64,000 bases of DNA, from the NCBI RefSeq assembly GCF_009649175.1, contig NZ_WJPO01000023.1, forward strand, positions 1 through 64,000, given 5' to 3'. The position numbers and the translations under genes were made by a program. Source of the stretch: Rhodovulum strictum (GTDB lineage Bacteria > Pseudomonadota > Alphaproteobacteria > Rhodobacterales > Rhodobacteraceae). Within the stretch, counting starts at the first letter, position 1. Every line of letters starts with the position of its first letter. Positions 7,937 through 18,012 of this stretch are shown one piece after another. The notes under the pieces were generated by a model, which saw nothing but the letters and a program-made list of their open reading frames with translations, was not told the DNA's origin and did not search any database.

Positions 7937-8927
7937 TGTCCCGAATATCAAAGACATCGACCAGCGGTTGAGGGACGAGGCGAACGAGCCTCTGGATGAA
8001 ATCCCCCTGACCGAGCCGACCAAGAAGACCCAGATCATCGCGATCTACGGCAAGGGCGGCATCGGCAAGTCGTTCACGCTGGCGAACCTGTCCAACATGA
8101 TGGCCGAACAGGGCAAGCGCGTGCTGCTGATCGGCTGCGACCCGAAATCGGACACCACGTCGCTGCTGTTCGGCGGCAAGGCCTGCCCGACCATCATCGA
8201 GACCTCGACCAAGAAGAAACTGGCCGGCGAGGAAGTCCAGATCGGCGATGTCTGCTTCAAGCGCAACGGCGTCTTCGCGATGGAACTGGGTGGCCCCGAG
8301 GTTGGCCGCGGCTGCGGCGGGCGCGGCATCATCCACGGTTTCGAACTGCTGGAAAAGCTGGGCTTCCACGACTGGGATTTCGACTATGTGCTGCTCGACT
8401 TCCTGGGCGATGTGGTCTGCGGCGGCTTCGGCCTGCCGATCGCCCGCGACATGGCGCAAAAGGTGATCCTGGTCGGCTCGAACGACCTGCAATCGCTCTA
8501 TGTGGCCAACAATGTCTGCTCGGCGGTGGAATATTTCCGCAAGCTCGGCGGCAATGTCGGCGTCGCAGGGCTGGTCATCAACAAGGATGACGGCACCGGC
8601 GAGGCGCAGGCATTTGCCAATGCGGTGAACATCCCGGTTCTGGCCGCGATCCCGCAGGACGAGGATCTGCGCCGCAAATCCGCGAACTACCAGATCGTCG
8701 GCACCAATGCCGGTCCCTGGGGCGAGTTGTTCGCCCAGCTTGCGACCGCCGTGGCCGAGGCCCCGCCGATCCGGCCCCGTCCGCTGGACAATGACGGGCT
8801 CTTGGGTCTTTTCGCGCCCGAGGATGTGGGCGCCGATTTCGAGCTGGTCCCGGCGACCGATGCCGACATGCGCGGCAAGTACGCCAAGCCCAAGAAATCG
8901 CTCGAGGTGGTCTACGACAATGTTTGA
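7926..8927 (+). CDS. bchX: chlorophyllide a reductase iron protein, subunit X
   Basis: The product is 333 residues, a NifH-like ATPase that reduces the BchYZ component of chlorophyllide a oxidoreductase. The P-loop YGKGGIGKS lies at about residues 41-49. The cysteines expected to ligate the shared [4Fe-4S] cluster lie in GRGCGGRG and in GDVVCGGFG. It starts within the 3' end of bchC (11-base overlap). Its own 3' end overlaps a small ORF at 8920 by 8 bases. Length and motif order are normal for the family. Confidence 0.96.
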   Translation: MTLDVPNIKDIDQRLRDEANEPLDEIPLTEPTKKTQIIAIYGKGGIGKSFTLANLSNMMAEQGKRVLLIGCDPKSDTTSLLFGGKACPTIIETSTKKKLAGEEVQIGDVCFKRNGVFAMELGGPEVGRGCGGRGIIHGFELLEKLGFHDWDFDYVLLDFLGDVVCGGFGLPIARDMAQKVILVGSNDLQSLYVANNVCSAVEYFRKLGGNVGVAGLVINKDDGTGEAQAFANAVNIPVLAAIPQDEDLRRKSANYQIVGTNAGPWGELFAQLATAVAEAPPIRPRPLDNDGLLGLFAPEDVGADFELVPATDADMRGKYAKPKKSLEVVYDNV

Positions 8928-9057
8928 TCTCGACGAGATGGCCCGCTGGGACGCCGCGCTTCAGGCGCTGGCCCATCACGACGAAACCGAAACGGACACG
9001 CTCCGCGAGGAGGCCGCCCGCGAACCGGCCGCCGCGCGCGAACTGGAGGACGCATGA
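8920..9057 (+). CDS. small acidic ORF between bchX and bchY, unknown function
   Basis: The frame encodes 45 residues beginning [20 protein letters not shown] and ending [11 protein letters not shown]. It is rich in Glu, Asp and Ala, has no membrane segment, and looks helical. It begins 8 bases before the bchX stop, with GAGGTGG about 9 bases upstream of its ATG, and ends overlapping the bchY start (ATGA). Without it, bchX and bchY would be separated by 126 bases in a run of genes that otherwise overlap. I do not recognise a family. It could be a real subunit or assembly factor, a coupling peptide, or a non-conserved leader for bchY. Confidence 0.55.
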   Translation: MFDLDEMARWDAALQALAHHDETETDTLREEAAREPAAARELEDA

Positions 9058-10634
9058 CCGAAGAGGTCAGATATGACACCGCCCACACGGCGCAGGTGAT
9101 CGAGGGCACGCCAGGGCGGCAGGGAAACGCCCCGCTGGCGACCGATCCGGCGCTGGGCGACGGCATGGGCTGCCATGCCGGAGCGGCCGAGATGGAAGCA
9201 GTAGCCCGCAGCGCGGGCAAGTCGGACATCCTCGACCAATATGCCAGGGACTATCCGCAAGGCCCGCACGACAAGCCGCAAAGCATGTGCCCGGCCTTCG
9301 GCAGCCTGCGCGTCGGGCTCAGGATGCGGCGCGTTGCGACCGTGCTTTCGGGCTCGGCCTGCTGCGTCTATGGCCTGACCTTCGTCAGCCATTTCTACGG
9401 TGCCCGCCGGTCGGTCGGCTATGTGCCGTTCAGTTCCGAGACGCTGGTCACCGGCAAGCTGTTCGAGGACATCCGCGACGCGGTGCATGAACTGGCCGAT
9501 CCCGACCGCTATGACGCCATCGTGGTGACGAATCTCTGCGTCCCCACCGCCTCTGGCGTGCCGCTGCGGCTGTTGCCGGACGAGATCAACGGCGTGCGGA
9601 TCGTCGGCATCGACGTGCCCGGTTTCGGCGTGCCGACCCATGCCGAGGCCAAGGACGTGCTGGCGGGCGCGATGCTGAACTATGCCCGCAAGGAGATCAT
9701 GGCAGGCCCCGTCGCCGCGCCCGAGGGCGGGCTGTCGGACCGGCCGACCGTGACCCTTCTGGGCGAGATGTTCCCGGCCGATCCCATCGTGATCGGCAAG
9801 CTTCTGGACCCGCTCGGGCTGGCCTGCGGCCCGGTCGTGCCCTGCCGCGAGTGGCGCGAGCTTTACGCCGCGCTCGACTGCGGCGCGGTGGCGGCGATCC
9901 ATCCGTTCTACACCTCTGCCATGCGTGAATTCGACGCGGCCGGTCGGCCGATCGTCGGCTCGGCGCCGGTGGGACATGATGGCACAGCCGCGTGGCTGGC
10001 CAATATCGGCGACGCCTTCGGCCTGCCCGCCGACAAGGTTGCGGCGGCGCAGAACATGTTCCTGCCCGCGATCAAGGGCGCGCTGGCCGGAGCCCCGATC
10101 AACGGTACGATCACGCTGTCGGGCTATGAGGGATCCGAACTGCTGGTGGCCCGTCTGCTGATCGAGTCCGGTGCAAATATTCCTTATGTCGGAACGGCTT
10201 GCGCGAAGACGAAGCAATCCGAAGCCGACCGCGACTGGCTGGAATCCAGGGGCGTCAAGGTCAAGTTCCGCGCCTCGCTCGAGGATGATTGCGCCGCGAT
10301 GGAGGCGATCCGCCCCGATCTGGCCATCGGCACCACGCCGGTCGTGCAGAAGGCCAAGGAACTGGCGATTCCCGGGCTCTACTTCACCAACCTGATTTCG
10401 GCCCGTCCGCTGATGGGACCGGCGGGCGCTGGCTCGCTCGCGCAGGTTGTGAACTCGGCGATTGCGAACAAGGGACGCATGGCGTCGATGCGCGAATTCT
10501 TCGAAGGTGTCGGACAGGGTGACACTGCGGGCGTCTGGGAGGGGGATCCGAATCTCCATCCCGAGTTCCGCGAAGCCCACCAGAAGAAACTCGACAAGAA
10601 ACGTCGCGCCGAAAAGGCGGAGGAAATGATCTGA
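9054..10634 (+). CDS. bchY: chlorophyllide a reductase subunit Y
   Basis: The product is 526 residues, a NifD-like catalytic subunit of chlorophyllide a oxidoreductase, which reduces the C7=C8 bond of ring B. Cysteines typical of the cluster region occur at [17 protein letters not shown] and [11 protein letters not shown]. The ATG at 9054 is preceded by GGAGG and overlaps the stop of the small ORF at 8920. The first ~75 residues before QSMCPAFG are variable-looking. The gene overlaps bchZ by one base. Confidence 0.95.
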   Translation: MTEEVRYDTAHTAQVIEGTPGRQGNAPLATDPALGDGMGCHAGAAEMEAVARSAGKSDILDQYARDYPQGPHDKPQSMCPAFGSLRVGLRMRRVATVLSGSACCVYGLTFVSHFYGARRSVGYVPFSSETLVTGKLFEDIRDAVHELADPDRYDAIVVTNLCVPTASGVPLRLLPDEINGVRIVGIDVPGFGVPTHAEAKDVLAGAMLNYARKEIMAGPVAAPEGGLSDRPTVTLLGEMFPADPIVIGKLLDPLGLACGPVVPCREWRELYAALDCGAVAAIHPFYTSAMREFDAAGRPIVGSAPVGHDGTAAWLANIGDAFGLPADKVAAAQNMFLPAIKGALAGAPINGTITLSGYEGSELLVARLLIESGANIPYVGTACAKTKQSEADRDWLESRGVKVKFRASLEDDCAAMEAIRPDLAIGTTPVVQKAKELAIPGLYFTNLISARPLMGPAGAGSLAQVVNSAIANKGRMASMREFFEGVGQGDTAGVWEGDPNLHPEFREAHQKKLDKKRRAEKAEEMI

Positions 10635-12115
10635 TGCTGGTTCAGGATCACGACAGGGCCGGAGGGTATTGGGGGGCGGTTTATGCCTTCTGTGCCGTCA
10701 AGGGTCTGCAGGTGGTCATCGACGGCCCCGTGGGCTGCGAGAACCTGCCGGTCACCTCTGTCCTTCACTATACCGACGCGCTGCCCCCGCACGAGCTGCC
10801 CATCGTCGTCACCGGCCTGGGCGAGGAAGAACTGGGCCGCGACGGCACCGAGGGCGCGATGAAGCGCGCCTGGAAGACGCTGGACCCGGCGCTGCCCGCG
10901 GTCGTCGTCACCGGCTCGATCGCCGAGATGATCGGCGGCGGCGTCACGCCCATGGGCACCAACATCCAGCGCTTCCTGCCGCGCACCATCGACGAGGATC
11001 AATGGGAAGCCGCCGACCGGGCGATGACCTGGATCTTCACCGAGTTCGGAATGACCAAGGGCCGGATGCCCCCCGAGAAGAAGCGCGAAGAGGGCGCGAA
11101 GCCGCGGGTCAACATCCTTGGCCCGATGTATGGCGTGTTCAACATGCCCTCGGACCTGGCCGAGATCCGGCGCCTAGTCGAAGGCATCGGCGCCGAGGTC
11201 AACATGGTGATGCCGCTTGGCGCCCATCTGGCCGAGATGCGCAACCTGGTGAATGCCGACGTCAACATCGTGATGTATCGCGAGTTCGGCCGCGGTCTGG
11301 CCGAGGTGCTGGGCAAGCCCTATCTTCAGGCGCCCATCGGCATCGACTCGACGACGAAATTCCTGCGCAAGCTGGGCGAGCTTCTGGGCCTGGACCCCGA
11401 GCCGTTCATCGCGCGCGAGAAGCATTCGACGATCAAGCCGGTCTGGGATCTGTGGCGGTCCGTGACGCAGGACTTCTTTGCCACGGCCAGCTTCGGCATC
11501 GTCGCGAACGAGACCTATGCCCGCGGCGTGCGCCATTTCCTCGAAAGCGATCTGGGCTTCCCCTGCGCCTTTGCGGTTGCCCGCCAGCGCGGCGCCAAGA
11601 CCGACAACCAGCAGGTGCGCGCGCTGATGGCGCAGAAGCGGCCGCTGGTCGTGATGGGCTCGATCAACGAAAAGATCTACCTCGCCGAGCTGTCCGCCGG
11701 GCACGGTCCGAAACCGGCCTTCATCCCCGCGGGCTTCCCGGGTGCGGCGATCCGGCGCGCGACGGGCACACCCTTCATGGGCTATGCCGGTGCGACCTAT
11801 CTGCTTCAGGAGGTCTGCAACGCGCTGTTCGATGCGCTCTTCCATATCCTGCCGCTGGGCTCCGAGATGGACTCTGCGGCGGCAACACCGACCCGGCTGC
11901 GCCGCGACTTCCCCTGGGACGAGGACGCGCAGGCGCTTCTCGACCGGATTGTGGCCGAACACCCGGTTCTTACCCGTATCTCCGCAGCCAAGACCCTGCG
12001 AGACGCCGCCGAGAAGGCAGCACTCGAACAAGGGGCAGAGCGGGTGGTGCGGGAGACCGTCGAGGCGCTTGCGCCCGCCGGTTTCGACCGTCTTGACAAG
12101 GGAGACAGCAGATGA
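10634..12115 (+). CDS. bchZ: chlorophyllide a reductase subunit Z
   Basis: The product is 493 residues, a NifK-like partner of BchY. The N-terminal segment [20 protein letters not shown] and the [12 protein letters not shown] cysteine site are family landmarks. The C-terminal part carries the [20 protein letters not shown] region. It starts at the TGATG junction with bchY and ends overlapping pufQ by 4 bases. In R. capsulatus an oxygen-regulated puf promoter lies within the 3' part of bchZ; I could not assign one here by eye. Confidence 0.95.
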   Translation: MLVQDHDRAGGYWGAVYAFCAVKGLQVVIDGPVGCENLPVTSVLHYTDALPPHELPIVVTGLGEEELGRDGTEGAMKRAWKTLDPALPAVVVTGSIAEMIGGGVTPMGTNIQRFLPRTIDEDQWEAADRAMTWIFTEFGMTKGRMPPEKKREEGAKPRVNILGPMYGVFNMPSDLAEIRRLVEGIGAEVNMVMPLGAHLAEMRNLVNADVNIVMYREFGRGLAEVLGKPYLQAPIGIDSTTKFLRKLGELLGLDPEPFIAREKHSTIKPVWDLWRSVTQDFFATASFGIVANETYARGVRHFLESDLGFPCAFAVARQRGAKTDNQQVRALMAQKRPLVVMGSINEKIYLAELSAGHGPKPAFIPAGFPGAAIRRATGTPFMGYAGATYLLQEVCNALFDALFHILPLGSEMDSAAATPTRLRRDFPWDEDAQALLDRIVAEHPVLTRISAAKTLRDAAEKAALEQGAERVVRETVEALAPAGFDRLDKGDSR

Positions 12116-12333
12116 CCGACCAGACGTCCGATGTCCAAGTCGCACGCGCGCACCGGCCGCCGAAAGCGGAGTTTGCCGTCTACTTCACGATCATCTTCCT
12201 TGCCGCACTGCCGCTGGCGCTGATCGCCACGCTGCTGTCGGTGCTGCGCAACGGAGATCTGAAAACCAAGGGGCCGATCGCCCGCGCCTGGAGCCAGGCG
12301 CGGATCATCACCCCCATGATCTTTTCTGCCTGA
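12112..12333 (+). CDS. pufQ: PufQ, bacteriochlorophyll-synthesis stimulating protein
   Basis: The product is 73 residues with one predicted membrane segment ([20 protein letters not shown]) flanked by polar ends, matching the small PufQ family found just upstream of pufB. PufQ raises bacteriochlorophyll synthesis by an incompletely understood mechanism, perhaps as a tetrapyrrole carrier. The ATG overlaps the bchZ stop. The 127 bases between pufQ and pufB contain no other ORF that I can support; in relatives this segment is where the puf message is processed. Confidence 0.92.
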   Translation: MTDQTSDVQVARAHRPPKAEFAVYFTIIFLAALPLALIATLLSVLRNGDLKTKGPIARAWSQARIITPMIFSA

Positions 12334-12460
12334 ATGTTCGGGCAGTTCACAGAATTCGCTCATCCCCCCGGTTGGGCGAATAGCTGGCAGGCCAACAGGC
12401 TCTGCTGGAACCCGGCCGCCGGGGTGCGCGGCATCAGTCTGACGATCCGGAGGAAAGTTT

Positions 12461-12607
12461 ATGGCTGAATCTGACCTGTCGTTCTCGGGTCTGAACGATG
12501 AGCAAGCGCAGGAAGTGCATGCTGTCTACATGAGCGGGCTTTGGCTGTTCTCGGCTGTTGCCGTTTTCGCTCACCTGGCAGTGTACATCTGGCGTCCGTG
12601 GCTCTGA
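12461..12607 (+). CDS. pufB: light-harvesting complex 1 beta subunit
   Basis: The product is 48 residues, the typical LH1 beta length. The bacteriochlorophyll-ligating histidine is His38 within the membrane helix ([17 protein letters not shown]), and the conserved cytoplasmic-side His20 lies in [18 protein letters not shown] sits about 7 bases before the ATG. It is followed 14 bases later by pufA. The hairpin after pufA is expected to protect this mRNA segment. Confidence 0.97.
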   Translation: MAESDLSFSGLNDEQAQEVHAVYMSGLWLFSAVAVFAHLAVYIWRPWL

Positions 12608-12621
12608 GAAGGATCTAAGAG

Positions 12622-12786
12622 ATGGCTAAATTCTACAAAGTCTGGATGATCTTCGACCCCCGTCGCGTGCTCGTCGCGCAGGGCGTCTTTCTCTTCCTCG
12701 TGGCGGTGATGATTCACCTCTTCGTTCTCAGCAACCCGTACTTCAACTGGCTGAACGTCGCTGCCGAGAAGGCCGCTGGCGCGTAA
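12622..12786 (+). CDS. pufA: light-harvesting complex 1 alpha subunit
   Basis: The product is 54 residues. The N-terminal [12 protein letters not shown] motif is the LH1 alpha signature. His32 in [13 protein letters not shown] is the bacteriochlorophyll ligand. It pairs with PufB to build the LH1 ring around the reaction centre. It is followed by a 15-bp hairpin at 12829 that separates it from pufL. Confidence 0.97.
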   Translation: MAKFYKVWMIFDPRRVLVAQGVFLFLVAVMIHLFVLSNPYFNWLNVAAEKAAGA

Positions 12787-12828
12787 GCGACACGGCCTTC
12801 CGGTGGACTGCACTGGAAGTGACATCAG

Positions 12829-12865
12829 CGCCGCGGGCGGGAGCCCCGATCTCCCGCCCGCGGCG
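12829..12865 (+). ncRNA. pufA-pufL intercistronic mRNA-stabilising hairpin
   Basis: The arms CGCCGCGGGCGGGAG (12829-12843) and CTCCCGCCCGCGGCG (12851-12865) pair perfectly over 15 bp with a 7-base loop. There is no T-tract, so it is not a simple terminator. In R. capsulatus a hairpin at this place blocks 3' decay of pufBA mRNA and so sets the excess of LH1 over reaction centre. The same role is inferred here from position and strength. Confidence 0.85.
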
Positions 12866-12928
12866 ACCTCGAAGAACAAGGACGGCTGAGGCCCGGACGG
12901 ACACGGCCGCCATTTGCGGAGACAGACG

Positions 12929-13789
12929 ATGGCACTGCTCAGTTTTGAGAGAAAGTATCGCGTCCGTGGAGGGACGCTCATCGGTGGCGATCTGTTCGAC
13001 TTTTGGGTGGGGCCTTTCTATGTGGGCTTCTTCGGAGTGACGACCGCCTTTTTCGCCACCCTCGGGACCGCGCTGATCTTCTACAGTGCGTCCCTGCAAG
13101 GAACCTTCAACCCGTTCACGATCCACGTTGCGCCGCCTGACCTCTCGCATGGTCTGGGCATCGCGCCGCTGGCCGAGGGCGGGCTTTGGCAATTCATCAC
13201 CGTTTGCGCCATCGGCGCATTCGTCAGCTGGGCGCTTCGCGAAGTGGAAATCTGCCGCAAGCTCGGCATGGGCTACCACGTTCCGATCGCCTTCAGCGTC
13301 GCGATCCTGGCCTATGTGACGCTTGTCGTGTTCCGCCCGCTGCTTCTGGGCGCCTGGGGCCACGGCTTCCCCTACGGTATCTTCAGCCACCTCGACTGGG
13401 TGTCGAATACCGGCTACGCCTATCTGCACTTCCACTACAACCCGTTCCACATGCTCGGCGTGTCGCTGTTCTTTGCGACCTGTCTCGCGCTGGCTCTGCA
13501 TGGCGGTCTGATCCTGTCGGCCTGCAATCCGGAGAAGGGCGAGGAAGCCAAGACCCCCGACCACGAAGACACGTTCTTCCGTGACCTGATCGGCTACTCG
13601 ATCGGGACGCTCGGGATTCACCGGCTCGGCTGGCTGCTGGCGATCAACGCGGTCTTCTTCTCGGCCGTCTGTATCATCATCTCCGGTCCGTTCTGGACCC
13701 AGGGCTGGCCCGAATGGTGGACCTGGTGGAGCAACATGCCGATCTGGCCCGCTATCGAGGCAGCCGGCGCAGGCCAAGGAGTGATGTAA
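12929..13789 (+). CDS. pufL: photosynthetic reaction centre L subunit
   Basis: The product is 286 residues with five membrane helices. His154 and His174 correspond to the accessory and special-pair bacteriochlorophyll ligands. His191 and His231 correspond to the non-haem iron ligands. All are shifted by one relative to R. sphaeroides numbering. The start [15 protein letters not shown] is the family N-terminus; an ATG 15 bases upstream is rejected on that ground. The stop is 2 bases before pufM. Confidence 0.98.
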   Translation: MALLSFERKYRVRGGTLIGGDLFDFWVGPFYVGFFGVTTAFFATLGTALIFYSASLQGTFNPFTIHVAPPDLSHGLGIAPLAEGGLWQFITVCAIGAFVSWALREVEICRKLGMGYHVPIAFSVAILAYVTLVVFRPLLLGAWGHGFPYGIFSHLDWVSNTGYAYLHFHYNPFHMLGVSLFFATCLALALHGGLILSACNPEKGEEAKTPDHEDTFFRDLIGYSIGTLGIHRLGWLLAINAVFFSAVCIIISGPFWTQGWPEWWTWWSNMPIWPAIEAAGAGQGVM

Positions 13790-13791
13790 CC

Positions 13792-14763
13792 ATGGCTGAG
13801 TATCAGAACATCTTTACCCAGGTCCAGGTTGCCGGCTCCGGTGACTGGGGCATGGACAACGAGAACAACATGATGGAGGAGCGGGTCGGCGGCGTCGGCA
13901 ACTTCCCGATCCTCGGCTGGCTCGGAAACGCCCAGCTCGGGCCGATCTACCTGGGTTATGCCGGCGTGATCTCGATCTTTGCGGGCTTCACGGCGTTCTT
14001 CATCATCGGCTTCAACATGCTGGCTCAGGTCGATTACTCGATCGTCCAGTTCCTGCGTCAGGGCTTCTGGCTGGCGCTGGAACCCCCGAGCCCGGAATAC
14101 GGCCTGCGGATTCCGCCGCTCAGCGATGGCGGCTGGTACATGATCGCCAGCTTCTTCCTGCTGATCTCGGTCTGGGCCTGGTGGTGGCGCACCTATGCGC
14201 TGGCTGCCGAGCACAAGATGGGCAAGCACATTGCCTGGGCGTTCCTGGCCGCAATCTGGCTGTTCATGGTTCTGGGCTTCTTCCGCCCGATCCTGATGGG
14301 GTCCTGGTCGGAAATGGTGCCTTACGGCATCTTCCCGCACCTTGACTGGACGACGGCCTTCTCGATCCGCTACGGCAACCTCTACTACAACCCCTTCCAC
14401 GCGCTTTCGATCGCGTTCCTCTATGGCTCTGCCCTGCTCTTCGCGATGCATGGCGGCACCATTCTCGCCGTGACCCGCTTCGGTGGCGACCGCGAGCTGG
14501 AGCAGATCTACGACCGCGGTACCGCGTCCGAACGCGCGGCACTGTTCTGGCGCTGGACCATGGGCTTCAACGCCACGATGGAAGGTATCCACCGCTGGGC
14601 CTGGTGGTTTGCGGTTCTCACCCCGATCACGGGCGGGATCGGCATCCTGCTGACCGGCACGGTTGTCGACAACTGGTTCATCTGGGCCCAGGAGCACAAC
14701 TTCGCTCCGGAATACATGGAGCCCTATGGCTACGAAGCCTATACCGGGCGGACAGGAGGCTGA
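13792..14763 (+). CDS. pufM: photosynthetic reaction centre M subunit
   Basis: The product is 323 residues. His183 and His203 are the bacteriochlorophyll ligands. His220, His267 and Glu235 complete the non-haem iron site with PufL. The N-terminus [13 protein letters not shown] is typical. The C-terminus extends through [20 protein letters not shown], of the kind seen where a bound cytochrome subunit docks. The next gene is pufC, one base after the stop. Confidence 0.98.
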   Translation: MAEYQNIFTQVQVAGSGDWGMDNENNMMEERVGGVGNFPILGWLGNAQLGPIYLGYAGVISIFAGFTAFFIIGFNMLAQVDYSIVQFLRQGFWLALEPPSPEYGLRIPPLSDGGWYMIASFFLLISVWAWWWRTYALAAEHKMGKHIAWAFLAAIWLFMVLGFFRPILMGSWSEMVPYGIFPHLDWTTAFSIRYGNLYYNPFHALSIAFLYGSALLFAMHGGTILAVTRFGGDRELEQIYDRGTASERAALFWRWTMGFNATMEGIHRWAWWFAVLTPITGGIGILLTGTVVDNWFIWAQEHNFAPEYMEPYGYEAYTGRTGG

Positions 14764-14764
14764 C

Positions 14765-15850
14765 ATGTTGAAACTCCCTAAATGGTTCTTCAAGTGGAGT
14801 GAAGACAACCCCACTGACCTGATGGGGCCCGGCATCCTCGCTGGGGTAGTCGGTGGTGCAGCGGCGGTCGTGGCCTTGCTCGTGGCCTTCGACAACCCCT
14901 ACAAGACCGTCGACTACCAGACCGGGCCGCGCGGCATCGGCATGGATGTGTCCAAGTTCGTGAAGGACAATCCGCAATACGATGCCTATGCGGAGACCTA
15001 TGCGGCATTCGAACGGCCCGAGGCTCAGGAAGACGAGCCGACGGCGGCCGAGGCATATGGCGAGACCGTCATGGCCTTTGGCGACCTGCCGCAAAGCAGC
15101 TTTGACCGGCTGCAGGAGGCGATGAGCGCCTGGGTGGGAACGCCCGTGGTTCTGTATGACAATGGCGAGGTCGACGAGACCACGCTGGCGATCACGCAAA
15201 GCTGCGTCGAGGCCACCCAGTATCTCAACACCGACTGGGATACCCACAACCTGGCGTCCGATGGCCGGGGGGTGAACTGCTATACCTGCCACCGTGGCCA
15301 GCCGACTCCTCCGGGATCGTGGCTCAAGGCGGGCGTGGTCAACTCGGCCGCCTCGGGTTGGGCGGGGATTCAGAACCGGCTGCTGACCTATGAACGGGCC
15401 GGGACGACGTCCTTCGTTCACAAGTACACCCAGAGCGAGTTCACCGCGCTGCCGGTAGACGCGGTCGAGAAGTTCCTGCTGGATGGCGCGTCGATCAAGG
15501 TCCATGACCTTGAAAGCCGCGTGGCCCAGCAACCGGGCGACCCGACCTGGCAGGACGCCGAGCGGACCTTCACGCTGATGAACCACCAGTCGAACGCGCT
15601 CGATGTCGGCTGCGTCTTCTGCCACAACACCCGGGCGTTCTACGACGCGACCCAGGTGACCCCGCAGTGGTCGATCACCACGCTGGCGCAGCAGATGACC
15701 ATCGACATCAACCAGAACATCTACGAGCCCCGCTCGGAGATCCTGGGCCGCGAGTCCGCCAAGGTGAACTGCATGACCTGCCACATGGGCGTCATCAGCC
15801 CGCTCAACGGCCGCGACATGGTGGCCGAGTGGCCGGAACTGGCGCAGTGA
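14765..15850 (+). CDS. pufC: reaction-centre cytochrome c subunit with three haem motifs
   Basis: The product is 361 residues. CxxCH motifs are at 172-176 (CYTCH), 283-287 (CVFCH) and 336-340 (CMTCH). A fourth, most N-terminal motif, usual in tetrahaem PufC, is absent: the equivalent region after AMSAWVG reads TPVVLYDNGE with no cysteine. The N-terminus has a hydrophobic segment (GILAGVVGGAAAVVALLVAF) with no lipobox cysteine, so an uncleaved membrane anchor is likely instead of a lipoprotein anchor. The protein reduces the photo-oxidised special pair. AGGAGG precedes the ATG. A trihaem, non-lipidated PufC is known from Rhodovulum. Confidence 0.95.
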   Translation: MLKLPKWFFKWSEDNPTDLMGPGILAGVVGGAAAVVALLVAFDNPYKTVDYQTGPRGIGMDVSKFVKDNPQYDAYAETYAAFERPEAQEDEPTAAEAYGETVMAFGDLPQSSFDRLQEAMSAWVGTPVVLYDNGEVDETTLAITQSCVEATQYLNTDWDTHNLASDGRGVNCYTCHRGQPTPPGSWLKAGVVNSAASGWAGIQNRLLTYERAGTTSFVHKYTQSEFTALPVDAVEKFLLDGASIKVHDLESRVAQQPGDPTWQDAERTFTLMNHQSNALDVGCVFCHNTRAFYDATQVTPQWSITTLAQQMTIDINQNIYEPRSEILGRESAKVNCMTCHMGVISPLNGRDMVAEWPELAQ

Positions 15851-15973
15851 CATGAAATCGGCCGGGCGGCGCGGCTTGCGTGCCGCCTGGTCTCACGGGA
15901 TCGGGCCCTTCGCGGGGTCCGGTATTCGGGGCCTCCACACCCCGGTTCCCTTCCTGTCAGACACAGGACACTG

Positions 15974-16009
15974 GCGCCGTGTGGGGAACAGACCACACGG
16001 CGCTTTTTT
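15974..16009 (+). terminator. rho-independent terminator after puf operon
   Basis: The arms GCGCCGTGTGG (15974-15984) and CCACACGGCGC (15993-16003) pair perfectly over 11 bp with an 8-base loop, followed by six T (16004-16009). It lies only about 30 bases before the dxs start. Confidence 0.92.
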
Positions 16010-16038
16010 GTGAAAAAGAAACGCGCGGGAGAAGACCG

Positions 16039-17958
16039 ATGACCAAGCCTCCGACCCCGATGCTGGACCGCGTCGCAGGTCCGGCCGACCTTAAGGGCAT
16101 GAGCCAGGCCGACCTTGTCCAACTGGCACGCGACGTCCGCCAGGAGGTGATCTCCGTGGTCGCACAGACCGGCGGGCATCTGGGGTCGTCGCTGGGCGTC
16201 GTGGAACTGACCGTGGCGCTGCATGCGGTCTTCAACACGCCGTTCGACAAGCTGGTCTGGGATGTCAGCCACCAGTGCTATCCCCACAAGATCCTGACCG
16301 GGCGCCGCGACCGGATGCACACGTTGCGTCAGGGCGGCGGGCTGGCCGGATTCTGCAAGCGGTCCGAAAGCGAATATGACGCCTTCGGCGCAGGCCACAG
16401 TTCCACATCCATTTCGGCCGCGCTTGGCTTTGCGGTCGGCCGCGAGATGGGCCAACCCACCGGCGACGCGATTGCGGTCATCGGCGACGGCTCGATCTCG
16501 GCGGGGATGGCCTATGAGGCGCTGAACCATTCGGGCCACCTGAAATCGCGGCTTTTCGTGATCCTGAACGACAACGAGATGTCCATCGCGCCGCCCGTCG
16601 GTGCTATGTCGAAATATCTCTCGGGGCTTTATTCCGGCACCCCGCTGGGCAAGCTCAAGGACATGGCCGAGGATTTCGAGGCTGTTCTGCCCGGCCCGAT
16701 CCGCGAGGGCGCACGCCGCGCCCGGCAACTGGTCACCGGCTTCCCCGGTGGCGGCACGCTGTTCGAGGAACTGGGCTTCGACTATATCGGCCCGATCGAC
16801 GGGCATGACATGGGCCAGTTGCTGACCGTCCTGCGCGCCGCGCGGGCGCGGGCCTCGGGGCCGACGCTGATCCATGTCTGCACCGTCAAGGGCAAGGGCT
16901 ACCAGCCGGCCGAAAGCTCGGCCGACCGCGGCCATGGCGTGGCGAAATTCGACGTGGCCTCGGGTGCGCAGGCGAAAAGCCAGCCGAACGCGCCCAGCTA
17001 TACCTCGGTCTTCGGCAAGACCCTGACCGACGAGGCATCGCGCGATCCCAGGATCGTCGGGATCACCGCTGCGATGCCCTCGGGCACCGGGCTTGACATC
17101 ATGCAGGGCCGTTTCCCGCAGCGGGTCTTTGACGTGGGCATCGCCGAACAGCATGCGGTGACATTTGCGGGTGGGATGGCGGCGTCGGGGCTGAAACCCT
17201 TCTGCGCGATCTACTCGACCTTCCTGCAACGCGGCTATGACCAGATCGTGCATGACGTGGTGCTGCAAAACCTGCCCGTGCGCTTCTGCATCGACCGGGC
17301 CGGGCTTGTGGGTGCGGATGGCTCGACCCATGCGGGCGCGTTCGATGTGGCGTTCCTGTCGAACCTGCCCGGCATGACCGTGATGGCCGCGGGCGACGAG
17401 GCGGAACTGGTCCACATGGTCGCGACCGCCGCGGCCTATGACGAGGGACCCATCGCCTTCCGCTATCCGCGCGGCGAGGGGATGGGGGTCGAGATGCCGG
17501 AACGCGGCCGGATCCTGGAAATCGGCAAGGGCCGGATCGTCAGGGAAGGCACGAAACTTGCGCTGCTATCGCTGGGTGCGCCGCTGGTCGACTGCCTGCG
17601 GGCCGCCGAAGAGCTTGAGGCGCGGGGCATTTCGGTCACCGTGGCCGATGCCCGCTTCGCCAAGCCCTTCGATACCGATCTGGTGGCGCGTCTGGTCAAG
17701 GAACACGAGGCGCTGGTGACCGTCGAACACGGTGCCGAGGGCGGTTTCGGCGCGATGGTGCTGCACTGGCTGGCGCGGACCGGGCGGCTGGATCGCGGTC
17801 TGCCCGTGCGCACCATGACCCTGCCCGATGCCTTCATCGAACAGGCCAGCCCCGAGGCGATGTATGCCGAGGCCGGCCTGACCGCGCGCGACATCGCCAA
17901 TACCGGGCTGGAGGTGCTGGGCATCGCGGCTGCGCGCTTCGGCAACGCTGCCCGCTGA
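16039..17958 (+). CDS. dxs: 1-deoxy-D-xylulose-5-phosphate synthase
   Basis: The product is 639 residues, the normal size for this thiamine-diphosphate transketolase-like enzyme. Landmarks are [32 protein letters not shown], the TPP-binding [15 protein letters not shown], and the pyrimidine-domain [17 protein letters not shown]. It condenses pyruvate and glyceraldehyde 3-phosphate, the first step of the MEP isoprenoid pathway. That supplies crtE in the same cluster; dxs also follows puf in R. capsulatus and R. sphaeroides. The ATG at 16039 has GGGAGA upstream; a longer frame to 15880 would cross the terminator. Confidence 0.96.
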   Translation: MTKPPTPMLDRVAGPADLKGMSQADLVQLARDVRQEVISVVAQTGGHLGSSLGVVELTVALHAVFNTPFDKLVWDVSHQCYPHKILTGRRDRMHTLRQGGGLAGFCKRSESEYDAFGAGHSSTSISAALGFAVGREMGQPTGDAIAVIGDGSISAGMAYEALNHSGHLKSRLFVILNDNEMSIAPPVGAMSKYLSGLYSGTPLGKLKDMAEDFEAVLPGPIREGARRARQLVTGFPGGGTLFEELGFDYIGPIDGHDMGQLLTVLRAARARASGPTLIHVCTVKGKGYQPAESSADRGHGVAKFDVASGAQAKSQPNAPSYTSVFGKTLTDEASRDPRIVGITAAMPSGTGLDIMQGRFPQRVFDVGIAEQHAVTFAGGMAASGLKPFCAIYSTFLQRGYDQIVHDVVLQNLPVRFCIDRAGLVGADGSTHAGAFDVAFLSNLPGMTVMAAGDEAELVHMVATAAAYDEGPIAFRYPRGEGMGVEMPERGRILEIGKGRIVREGTKLALLSLGAPLVDCLRAAEELEARGISVTVADARFAKPFDTDLVARLVKEHEALVTVEHGAEGGFGAMVLHWLARTGRLDRGLPVRTMTLPDAFIEQASPEAMYAEAGLTARDIANTGLEVLGIAAARFGNAAR

Positions 17959-17979
17959 GGCCAGCGCCAGTATCTGCGA

Positions 17980-18008
17980 ACGGCCCCGCCCCAGGCGGGG
18001 CCGTTCCG
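17980..18008 (+). terminator. terminator after dxs
   Basis: ACGGCCCCGCC (17980-17990) and GGCGGGGCCGT (17994-18004) pair over 11 bp with a 3-base loop. It is followed by only a short T run. It lies between convergent dxs and the UbiB-like gene and may act in both directions. Confidence 0.75.
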
Positions 18009-18012
18009 CGTT

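Noticed and set aside
12334-12460. Possible extra small gene between pufQ and pufB
   Set aside because: No start with a ribosome site gives a plausible peptide, and this is the usual noncoding processing segment of the puf message.
15956-15971. TGTCAGACACAGGACA, a PpsR-like sequence before dxs
   Set aside because: The half-sites are separated by 8 instead of 10 bases, so it does not fit the recognition palindrome.
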